Source: Bacteroidales bacterium
GTDB lineage: Bacteria > Bacteroidota > Bacteroidia > Bacteroidales > UBA932
Direction: 5' to 3'
Length of the DNA stretch: 34,731 nt
Assembly (NCBI GenBank): GCA_016290415.1
Contig: JAEETP010000014.1
Location: forward strand, 1-34,731
The translations under genes and the position numbers were made by a program. The notes beneath the pieces are model-generated. The model worked only from the letters and a program-made list of their open reading frames with translations, made no database searches and had not been told where the DNA came from. This document shows positions 24,246 through 31,196 of this stretch, piece by piece (the stretch's first letter is position 1; each line of letters starts with the position of its first letter).

Positions 24246-27074
24246 CAAACCAATCTTCAAATCGTGACGGAAAACATCTCCGGTAGATGATTCGCCCTGG
24301 AACTGTGTTTTCGGCTGGAGTTTGTTCAGGCGGAATGATACCGTGAGCAGATAGAAGCGGCCGTAGGTCGGGCTCCAGGTCTGCACCGTGTGGTCGTCTT
24401 TTGTTGCAATCGAATAGCTCGCCCCCGAATTGAGCAGGTCGTTGCCGCTTAGAGTAATCTTCATGCGGCCTTTCAGGAACCTTGCCCCGATGCCTGCGCC
24501 GAGGTTGTGGTGGGTTATGGCAGGGAGACTGCCGTATAGGAAAGTGTGGTTGCGGATGCTGTATTTCGGGCTGATGAAAAGGTATTTGCCGATATTGTAG
24601 GTCAGCGAGGCGCTGGCAGTGCCGTTTATGGCCTGGGTAAGCATTTCCCCCAAGCTGTTTTTTGATTGCAGATAAGTTAGATTGACTCTCAGGCCTCCGG
24701 ACAGGTTTTTTGTCGGGCGCAGGCGTGCGTTTACTGATATTCCCGGTGCCAGGTCCCGGCTGAACATTTTCTCGTCTCCCTGAAAATAAGGCCGCTGGCT
24801 GTAAGAACCGCCCAGGTCAATCATAAGGGTCAACCCGAGTTTCTGTATTCTGGTATTAAGCTGTGTAAACCCGTTTATATCCCAAGTGCCGTTGCTGTTG
24901 ACGTATGTGGACAAGGTTGACCCGGGCAGTGCGGTGTAATCAAAATGCTCAAGATAAGCCCCTTCAGGGTAGTAATATCTCCTGTTTACGATAGCGTCGG
25001 ATACAAATCTACTGGTGATACTGAATGATATTTGGGAGGCCAGCTTTGGAAGGGGTAAAGAGTAAGAGGCCTGAAAGCGATGATTGATGGCGCGCTTGAG
25101 AAAAGGGTTGCCGGCGGTGAGCAGCAGAGGATTGTCGTCGCACAGCCGGTCGCGGTACTGTTCGGTGGCGGGGATACTGCTTATCATCTCGTATATGAGC
25201 TGAACCCCTTTGAAGTGAGCGTTGAAGACTGCGAGCGGAAGGAAAAAGTCGTGCTTGTCTGGTATGTGAGCCGGGAAGTACTCGTCATCCCTCTGTGTGG
25301 CAGCCTCGAAACCCAATATGGTCATCAGGTTAAAACCCTTGGAGCCATAGCTGTAACTTATAGTTGGGCCGTGAGAGACATAATTGCGCGTAAACCGGAA
25401 TGTGTTGACCGCGTTAGTGTCGGGCTTGAACAGGGGGCCGTCTGCGTCCCAGAGGTCGAACGCCAACTGGGTGCGCCGGCTGTTTTCATAGTTGAGCGAA
25501 TACGATAGATTCAAGGAGGACGATTGTTTTTCGGTGTTGCTCAACTTGATGTTTACACTGGCATCGATGTGTGCGGTTAAGTTATTGCTGCCCGACTCAG
25601 CAGAAATATAGCGGCGGCTCAGAGAGCTGGCGCTGGTGTCTATGGTCCAGGAAGAACCGCTCTCGGGGTTGAGAGTCAATCGGGCTCCGAAGCTGGGCGT
25701 TATCTTGGGGTTGGAAGAAGCGTCCCTCCAGGAGAGAACTGCGTGGCCGCTGTTTTGCCGGCCTTTGGAGCCGATATCTTCTATAATGGCCGACTCGCCG
25801 CCGGATGCAAGCCTGTTCCACTGCCTGCGCAGCGTGTTGCTGTGCGAATTGGTGATATTCCAGTTGGACTGGATCACCAGCTGCTTGGTTTTAGGATTGT
25901 TGAGTGTCAGAGACATGCCTATACTATGGGTGCCGTTCAGGCTGTTTGTCCGGGTGGTGTCGGACAGGGCGCGGGCTTCACTGTCGTCATAGCCGGGCCA
26001 GGAAAGCAGCGAACGCTTGAATTGTCTGCGGGCGTCAGACTCGTAAGAATAGTTGAAACCGAAATTGCTGCCCAGCAGGCGGTCTCCCCAGTAGCGCTGC
26101 AGCCCGGCAGAGGCATAAGAATCCAGCTGATACTGCTGCTGGCTGGACACATGGTCCAGAATATTCAGTCTGTTGTTTGTCAGCCCCAGGTTGTTGGAGT
26201 AGGCGTTGACCCAGGTCAGGAAGCGTTCGGAAAAGAAGTTGGCGTTGGCGCCGGCGAAGTAGCGCCCCTGGACACTGCCATTCTCCTTTGGGGTTTCGTC
26301 TGCGCCGCCGGCCACCTGCGCAAATGCATCCCAGGCGCTCACCAGCGGCTCTTTGGTGATGATGTCTATCACTCGTTCCTGCTCTCCCTGCTTCTCGCCC
26401 CTGAGCCGGCTTTCCACACTCTGCTCTTCATAGGTCTTTATCTGGCGCACGTCTTCTGCCAGTATCGAGTTGAGCGGTGCCATCGGTTCGTTACCGAACA
26501 GCAGCAGGCCGTTCACATAAGCACGCTTGACCTGCTGCCCGTTAATGAAAATTGAGTTCTTCTTGATTTCTACGCCGGGCATATTCCGCAACACTTCCAG
26601 GGCGTTTTCTCCCTCCATAGTCTTGATGGCCGCGGCGTTGAAGATGATGGTGTCGCCACGCTGCAAGAACGGGACCACCTGGGCGGACACAAAGGCAGGG
26701 GAGATATTCAGATAATCATCGACCATTTGCACCATAAAGGCATTGTCGCCCGGCAGGACATCTACTTCCATCAGGGTCGGGCGGCAGGCGATGTGAGTGG
26801 CCAGGATGGTTTTCTTGCCTGGGACGATGTCTTTAAAAGCGAACGAACCATCAATGGCGCCCTGCGTCCTTAGTGTGTCCTTACCCGAAATCAGGCTGAC
26901 GAAGGCGTTAGGCACAGGAGAAAGCCTGGATTCGTGTTTTGTGAAAACCCGGCCGGTGATAGTCGCCAGCGAATCGGGTGGCGCCTGCTGCGGTGCCCCT
27001 GTGCCGGATCCTCTCGCAAAAGCAGCCAGTCCAACCAGCGCCAGAAGGCAAGTTATGATGATATGTCGAATCAT
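24225..27074 (-). CDS. Outer-membrane beta-barrel protein with N-terminal carboxypeptidase-regulatory-like domain
   Basis: A 949-residue outer-membrane protein of the TonB-dependent-receptor-like group. It has a signal peptide (MIRHIIITCLLALVGLAAFA), a regulatory-like domain (ATITGRVFTKHESRL through GSFAFKDIVPGKKTIL), a plug-like region with NALEVLRNMPGVEIKKNSIFINGQ, and a long barrel rich in alternating aromatic strands that ends near GRFYLLTVSFRLNKL. The plug phrase is typical of OMP_b-brl_3-type proteins. About 25 residues follow the apparent last strand, which is unusual because barrel proteins commonly end at it. The start is the ATG at 27074, since the longer frame begins with TTG and has no clean signal. 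Substrate unknown; no SusD neighbour is seen. Confidence 0.85.
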   Translation of the reverse strand: MIRHIIITCLLALVGLAAFARGSGTGAPQQAPPDSLATITGRVFTKHESRLSPVPNAFVSLISGKDTLRTQGAIDGSFAFKDIVPGKKTILATHIACRPTLMEVDVLPGDNAFMVQMVDDYLNISPAFVSAQVVPFLQRGDTIIFNAAAIKTMEGENALEVLRNMPGVEIKKNSIFINGQQVKRAYVNGLLLFGNEPMAPLNSILAEDVRQIKTYEEQSVESRLRGEKQGEQERVIDIITKEPLVSAWDAFAQVAGGADETPKENGSVQGRYFAGANANFFSERFLTWVNAYSNNLGLTNNRLNILDHVSSQQQYQLDSYASAGLQRYWGDRLLGSNFGFNYSYESDARRQFKRSLLSWPGYDDSEARALSDTTRTNSLNGTHSIGMSLTLNNPKTKQLVIQSNWNITNSHSNTLRRQWNRLASGGESAIIEDIGSKGRQNSGHAVLSWRDASSNPKITPSFGARLTLNPESGSSWTIDTSASSLSRRYISAESGSNNLTAHIDASVNIKLSNTEKQSSSLNLSYSLNYENSRRTQLAFDLWDADGPLFKPDTNAVNTFRFTRNYVSHGPTISYSYGSKGFNLMTILGFEAATQRDDEYFPAHIPDKHDFFLPLAVFNAHFKGVQLIYEMISSIPATEQYRDRLCDDNPLLLTAGNPFLKRAINHRFQASYSLPLPKLASQISFSITSRFVSDAIVNRRYYYPEGAYLEHFDYTALPGSTLSTYVNSNGTWDINGFTQLNTRIQKLGLTLMIDLGGSYSQRPYFQGDEKMFSRDLAPGISVNARLRPTKNLSGGLRVNLTYLQSKNSLGEMLTQAINGTASASLTYNIGKYLFISPKYSIRNHTFLYGSLPAITHHNLGAGIGARFLKGRMKITLSGNDLLNSGASYSIATKDDHTVQTWSPTYGRFYLLTVSFRLNKLQPKTQFQGESSTGDVFRHDLKIGLSEGGNR

Positions 27075-27101
27075 AATCCCAAGCAGGTTGTGGAGATTGT
27101 C

Positions 27102-27133
27102 CAAAAATACTTTTAAATTTGCACAATCACAAA
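27102..27133 (-). promoter_or_regulatory. Promoter of the outer-membrane barrel gene
   Basis: On the minus strand TTTG (27130-27133), a 20-base spacer and TATTTTTG (27102-27109) reproduce the arrangement of the purE promoter exactly. The barrel gene ATG lies 27 bases downstream of the box. Confidence 0.75.
27114..27121 (+). promoter_or_regulatory. Putative -7 box for hpt-adk
   Basis: TAAATTTG matches TAnnTTTG and lies 32 bases before the hpt ATG. The sequence upstream has only an imperfect GTTG at roughly the -33 distance. Confidence 0.55.
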
Positions 27134-27153
27134 CCTAAGTTTAGCTTCAGGCT

Positions 27154-27705
27154 ATGGAATCAATCAGAATCAACGGTAAGGACTTCGTGCCCTACATTAC
27201 GAACGAAAAGATTATCGCTGCGGTGGATAAGGTCGCCGCGGAGCTCAACAACGACTTTTTTGGCAGCGGGGTCACTCCGGTGATGCTGTGCGTGCTCAAC
27301 GGCTCCATCATCTTCTGCGGGCACCTGATGCCCCGGCTCAAGTTTTCCTGCGAGCTGGCCTCCATCAGGCTCAAGTCCTACGAGGGGACCAAGTCCACGG
27401 GCGACGTGAAAGAGGTAATAGGCCTGGACATTGATTTGAAGGGCCGCACGGTGATTATCGTAGAGGACATCGTGGACACCGGCGCCACCATAGAATCGCT
27501 TGTGGGGCAGCTCAAAGAGAAGGGCGCCGCCGATGTGCGCGTGTGCACCTTCAGTCTCAAGAGCGATGTGTACAAGCGCAACATCAAGATCGACTATGTC
27601 GGGCTGGAAATAGCCAACAAGTTCATTGTGGGCTGGGGTCTGGACTACGACCAGATGGGCCGCCAGCTGGCTGACATTTACATTCTGAAAGATCAAATCG
27701 AATAG
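27154..27705 (+). CDS. hpt: Hypoxanthine phosphoribosyltransferase
   Basis: Purine salvage enzyme joining hypoxanthine or guanine to PRPP. The 183-residue product has the pyrophosphate loop LNGSIIF (48-54), the PRPP-binding motif IIVEDIVDTGATI (101-113), the base-contacting region around Lys136 (FSLKSDVYKR), and VGWGLDYDQ (159-167). Length and motif spacing are those of bacterial HPRTs. Xanthine phosphoribosyltransferase is less likely given these motifs. It forms a two-gene operon with adk, two bases apart. Confidence 0.94.
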   Translation: MESIRINGKDFVPYITNEKIIAAVDKVAAELNNDFFGSGVTPVMLCVLNGSIIFCGHLMPRLKFSCELASIRLKSYEGTKSTGDVKEVIGLDIDLKGRTVIIVEDIVDTGATIESLVGQLKEKGAADVRVCTFSLKSDVYKRNIKIDYVGLEIANKFIVGWGLDYDQMGRQLADIYILKDQIE

Positions 27706-27707
27706 CT

Positions 27708-28274
27708 ATGAAATACTACGTACTTTTTGGCCCTCCCGGCGCAGGCAAGGGCACTTTTGCTAAGCTTCTGGTAGAAAACCACGGCTATTACCACATCTCC
27801 ACCGGCGATATGCTCCGCAAAGAGATTGCCGCCGGCAGCGAGCTTGGTCTTAAGGCCAAAGACCTGATAGAGAAGGGCAATCTGGTGCCCGACGAGGTGG
27901 TTTGCGGAATGATCCGCTCTGAGTTTGCAGCCAATGGCGGCGTGCGCGGCTTCCTGCTGGACGGCTTCCCCCGCACCGTGGCTCAGGCAGAGGCGCTGGA
28001 CAAGATGCTTTCAGAGATGGGCGATGAACTCACCCGCGTAGTATCCATCTACATCACCGACGAAGAGGTGCGCCGCCGCATCAAGGGCCGTGCCCTGGTA
28101 GAGAACCGCGCCGACGACGCCGACGACGAAATCATCTCTACCCGCATCCGCAACTACCACGAGAAGACCGAGCCCGTAATCAACTACTACAAAGCTCAGG
28201 GCAAGTACTTCGAGGTAATCGCCGACGGCACCATACCTGAGAACTACGCCAAGGTAGAGGCTCTGGTAGATTAA
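27708..28274 (+). CDS. adk: Adenylate kinase, short-LID form
   Basis: Adk interconverts ATP, AMP and ADP. The 188-residue product has the P-loop GPPGAGKGT (8-16), the AMP-site blocks STGDMLRKEI (31-40) and FLLDGFPRT (82-90), and a short lid around RRRIKGRALVENRADD, without the Cys-rich zinc lid found in many Gram-positive enzymes. Its stop codon is immediately followed, with no gap, by the stop of the convergent methyltransferase gene. No hairpin terminator is visible, so the two transcripts probably overlap at their 3' ends. Confidence 0.97.
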   Translation: MKYYVLFGPPGAGKGTFAKLLVENHGYYHISTGDMLRKEIAAGSELGLKAKDLIEKGNLVPDEVVCGMIRSEFAANGGVRGFLLDGFPRTVAQAEALDKMLSEMGDELTRVVSIYITDEEVRRRIKGRALVENRADDADDEIISTRIRNYHEKTEPVINYYKAQGKYFEVIADGTIPENYAKVEALVD

Positions 28275-29516
28275 CTACGTAATAATCAGGATTTTGCTTT
28301 TGCCGCTCAGGGTAGTGGCAAAGAGGTGGTGTGTGCCGCCGTCGGGGATGCCCAGGCGGGAGCGCAGGGCGTCGGTCGCCAGTGGGAAATTGAGGGCGGT
28401 CATCTCCAACCGGTCGTAAGTCTGCTTGAGTTCTTTTAGCGAGGCCTTGCTCCATTCCATCACCGATTCCACTTCTAAGCATTTGCCTGGGAAGCCTTCC
28501 GGAAAGTTGTCAGCGGTGTAAAGATGTGTGCTCGGGGCCAGCTTCTCAAGATTGTATCTATGGGACAGCAGGCGGAACGCGCCCGCTTTGAGCACGGCCT
28601 TGGAGGGTTGGAGCAGGTACTTGCCGATTCTTGCGGCATAGCGGACTTCGGCCGCAGGCTCTTCCGACAGGCGGAATTCGAAGTGGTGAGCGCCGTCGTG
28701 CAGTATGTCGTGGGCGACAATCAGCGGCTCGTCCTCAGGTTTTCCCTTTTCCAACATCAGCAGAAGTTCCTTCACCTCGCCGGAGACCGCCAGCACGTGC
28801 AGTTCGCGGGCTTCGGGAAACTGATTCAGCGTGCGGCTGATATCGGCCATCGGGGATATCTTGGCCAGGACGCGGCGCCCCTTGCTCAGCAAGAGGTCTT
28901 TGACTTCCAGCAGATTGGGCTCGCAGTCGGCGATGTCGTAAACCCGCCTGGCGGCAGTGTCGCGCCGTGCCGGGTCCAGGTATATCAGGTCAAAGTGCCT
29001 GGTCTGTTGCTGGAGCCATTCTATGCCGTCGCCTTCGTGCACTGCGATGTGCGAGCCCTTCCGGGAGATGGCTCCGTTCTGCGTTGCTCCGTCATCTGCA
29101 GCCACGTCCGAGCTGCTTAATGCCTTGAAGTTGTGCCTTGCTGCAGCGCAAAGTTCTCCGTGGCGCTCGCAGTAGTGGGCTTCGGCGGCGCCTCGGCTCA
29201 AGAACCAGCAGTCCACGCCAAGGCCGCCAGTGAGGTCGGCAATGCGCGCTCCGTCGGGCACGAATGCCTGCTTGTATAGCGCCGTAGCCTCGCTGCTGGC
29301 CTGCTCCAGCGGCAGACTGCCGGGATACTCCAACTCGGGATGGGCATACCAAGATGGTATCTTGGTGCGGATCTTGGCCCGCGCACCGATATTGCGCGCC
29401 GCCCGTCTCACATCAATTTCCGGCCACCTGCCCGCCGACAGCAGCAGCCGCTGCGGGTCATCCTTCTCGTGCTCCGTCACGAACTGTATGTAAGCATCTT
29501 CCGACATATTAGTCAT
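28275..29516 (-). CDS. Class I SAM-dependent methyltransferase with THUMP-like domain
   Basis: The 413-residue product has a central Rossmann-type methyltransferase domain with the SAM motif IADLTGGLGVDCWFL (92-106), an acidic residue downstream in YCERH, and a motif-IV-like YLDPARRD (179-186). The C-terminal third (from about residue 300) resembles the Thump_like domain found in this Bacteroidetes family, including AVLKAGAFRLLSHRYNLEKLAPSTHLYT. An RNA substrate is a plausible inference but is not shown. The start is either the ATG at 29516 or the one at 29507 three codons on; both are weakly supported. Upstream lies an inverted-repeat-rich leader. Confidence 0.85.
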   Translation of the reverse strand: MTNMSEDAYIQFVTEHEKDDPQRLLLSAGRWPEIDVRRAARNIGARAKIRTKIPSWYAHPELEYPGSLPLEQASSEATALYKQAFVPDGARIADLTGGLGVDCWFLSRGAAEAHYCERHGELCAAARHNFKALSSSDVAADDGATQNGAISRKGSHIAVHEGDGIEWLQQQTRHFDLIYLDPARRDTAARRVYDIADCEPNLLEVKDLLLSKGRRVLAKISPMADISRTLNQFPEARELHVLAVSGEVKELLLMLEKGKPEDEPLIVAHDILHDGAHHFEFRLSEEPAAEVRYAARIGKYLLQPSKAVLKAGAFRLLSHRYNLEKLAPSTHLYTADNFPEGFPGKCLEVESVMEWSKASLKELKQTYDRLEMTALNFPLATDALRSRLGIPDGGTHHLFATTLSGKSKILIIT

Positions 29517-29525
29517 TACTTATTG

Positions 29526-29613
29526 TGCTCCCAATGGCAGCAAAATGACGCCATTAGGAGCAAAAACGGCCTTTTTTGCGCCCAATGGCCCTGTTTTTAT
29601 CCCATTGGGAGCA
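29526..29613. repeat. Four-arm alternating inverted repeat upstream of the methyltransferase gene
   Basis: Four copies of an 11-13 base motif around CTCCCAATGG alternate in orientation at 29526-29538, 29550-29562, 29578-29588 and 29602-29613. Neighbours can pair (1 with 2, 3 with 4). Alternatively the outer copies pair perfectly over 12 bp (TGCTCCCAATGG with its complement) while copies 2 and 3 pair with each other. The element is in the 5' leader region of the methyltransferase gene. Confidence 0.75.
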
Positions 29614-29615
29614 GT

Positions 29616-29756
29616 GCGCCGAGCAGACCTTCAGTATGAAAGCCATGCTCCCTGTCGCTTCGCCCGCTTCGCTCGCGCCAGGAATGCGCTCGCTCCCACG
29701 ACCTCGCTAACGCCGGTCGCATGTGCTTTCATACTTCGGCACTTTCTGCCCGGCGC
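29616..29756. repeat. Long imperfect inverted repeat, repeat-element-like, non-coding
   Basis: The arms at 29616-29648 and 29719-29756 pair through GCGCCGAGCAGA with TCTGCCCGGCGC (11 of 12), AGTATGAAAGC with GCTTTCATACT (perfect 11), and CATGC/GCATG. The 70-base centre is GC-rich with repeated CGCTTCG/GCTCGC words. The element starts five bases after the stop of the lipoprotein gene at 29762, so it may act as its 3' stem-loop. It also encloses a 33-codon minus-strand frame at 29631-29732. The overall look is of a dispersed palindromic repeat rather than a gene. The 245-bp region 29517-29761 shows nothing else. Confidence 0.65.
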
Positions 29757-29761
29757 AGATA

Positions 29762-31195
29762 CTAATCTTCGTTGGTATTGATCACTGCGAAGAATTCGCC
29801 GCGCTTGAGCAGGCGGTAGAGGTCGCCGTTGGGATATTCGAACAGCAGGTACTGAAGGGTCGCCTCCTTGAAAGATTTGGGTCTCCAGCTGCCGTAGACG
29901 AACACGTGGCCGTCGGCATCGGCTGCCATAGACATAATCATCAGCGCCTGGCGGCCGTCCTGGTCGATAATGGGGCCGTGATCCTTGATTTCGCGGTGCA
30001 GGCCGCCTTCAGAGAGCGAGATGCTGCGCAGGTGGATCTTGCGGTCCACATAAGCGGGGCTGTCGGGATCTATCTCGCGCTCGTCTTCGCTAAAGATGGT
30101 GCGGGCGTCCTCAAGATCTTCGTACTGGCAGAAATAGAGGCGGTCGCCGCCCACTGCGGTCTCGAAATAAGACGAGCCGATGTAGGCCACGGGCACGAAT
30201 GCCTCGCCCGAAACGATATCCTTGGAAGGATCGAAAATCCACAGGCGCTCGTCGCCGCCGCCCAGGGTGCCCTGGATAAAGTAGCACTTGTCGCGGCCGG
30301 GGAAGGGGCTCAGCCAGGTCCAGGCGCGCTGCTCGTTGCGGGCCTCGGAAACGGGAGTCTCGTCTATCAGCTGACCTTTGGGCAGCACATTGTCGTATAC
30401 CTTAATGCTGTCTGCCGAAGGGTTGTAGCAGTACAGGTTGCCGAAGTCGTTTTCATACACATAGTTGCGCTTCCAGAGGGTGAACCAGACATTGCTGTCC
30501 TTGTCTACAAAGAACCAGAAAGAGGCTCCCAGGCGGCCGTCCACCACCTTGCCGCAATCCTTCTTTTCGCCGGTGACCATATCTATGCTCATCAGGTGGC
30601 AGCCGTCGCTCTTGTAGAGTTCGGGCACGAAAGGCACGCTGAACACATAGAGTTTCTTCAGCACCGGGTCCACGGCAATGGCAGAATAGATAGAGTAGCG
30701 CTCTTTAACGATGCCGTAGTCGCGGAAATTGCCGGTGGCCATCTCATAGCCGAACACGTGGGCGCCGGGATAGGCCTCGATGCCCTCTTTCCAATAGTTG
30801 GACAGGTGGGTGCAGAAATAGAGCCAGCCGTCGCACTCCACAATGGGGCTGTGGATCTTGCCCTGCTGGAACGGCAGGTCCTGCTCGCCGCACTGATAGG
30901 TCATATCCTCCACAATCATTGTGTGGCGATAGGTGCGCGGGTCAAACTTGTGGAAACCGGCGCCGTGACTCTTGGCGTGGGTAGATGAACCAAAGTAGCA
31001 ATTACCGTCGCTGGCCACGGCCATACCCTGCCACTGGCCGTCCCACTCCTTGCATATCTTGTTCATAGATATGGAGTAGACCTTGTTTTTCATAGCCTCG
31101 GTGTCAGGTTCTTCCTGCTGCGGTGCAGGAGTGTTTTGGCAAGAGCAGAACATAAGCGAAAGTGCGGCTGCGGCCGCGAAGATGATTTTCTTCAT
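29762..31195 (-). CDS. Uncharacterised lipoprotein, beta-propeller-like
   Basis: The 477-residue product begins with a signal peptide ending LSLMFCSC, with Cys19 the likely lipidated residue, and a Pro/Glu/Gln linker. The body shows recurrent motifs of the type DGxxYF/DGxLYF (SDGNCYFGSST, CDGWLYFCTH, GDRLYFCQY, ADGHVFVYGS) spaced by about 40-80 residues, as in beta-propellers. No enzyme motif is recognised. Its ATG lies one base after the stop of the upstream lipoprotein gene, so both are co-transcribed. It could be a surface glycan-binding or lyase-type propeller protein, but no function is assigned. Confidence 0.8.
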   Translation of the reverse strand: MKKIIFAAAAALSLMFCSCQNTPAPQQEEPDTEAMKNKVYSISMNKICKEWDGQWQGMAVASDGNCYFGSSTHAKSHGAGFHKFDPRTYRHTMIVEDMTYQCGEQDLPFQQGKIHSPIVECDGWLYFCTHLSNYWKEGIEAYPGAHVFGYEMATGNFRDYGIVKERYSIYSAIAVDPVLKKLYVFSVPFVPELYKSDGCHLMSIDMVTGEKKDCGKVVDGRLGASFWFFVDKDSNVWFTLWKRNYVYENDFGNLYCYNPSADSIKVYDNVLPKGQLIDETPVSEARNEQRAWTWLSPFPGRDKCYFIQGTLGGGDERLWIFDPSKDIVSGEAFVPVAYIGSSYFETAVGGDRLYFCQYEDLEDARTIFSEDEREIDPDSPAYVDRKIHLRSISLSEGGLHREIKDHGPIIDQDGRQALMIMSMAADADGHVFVYGSWRPKSFKEATLQYLLFEYPNGDLYRLLKRGEFFAVINTNED

Positions 31196-31196
31196 A

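Larger units (their letters stand above)
27102..27135. repeat. 34-bp bidirectional promoter repeat, copy B
   Basis: Second copy of the 34-bp sequence at 23308-23341, direct orientation, two mismatches. It separates the barrel gene (minus) from hpt (plus) and supplies a promoter box to each. Confidence 0.85.

Noticed and set aside
29545-29781. Plus-strand frame of 78 codons across the intergenic inverted repeats
   Set aside because: It spans the palindromic arms and runs into the end of the lipoprotein gene on the other strand. No domain or start context supports it.
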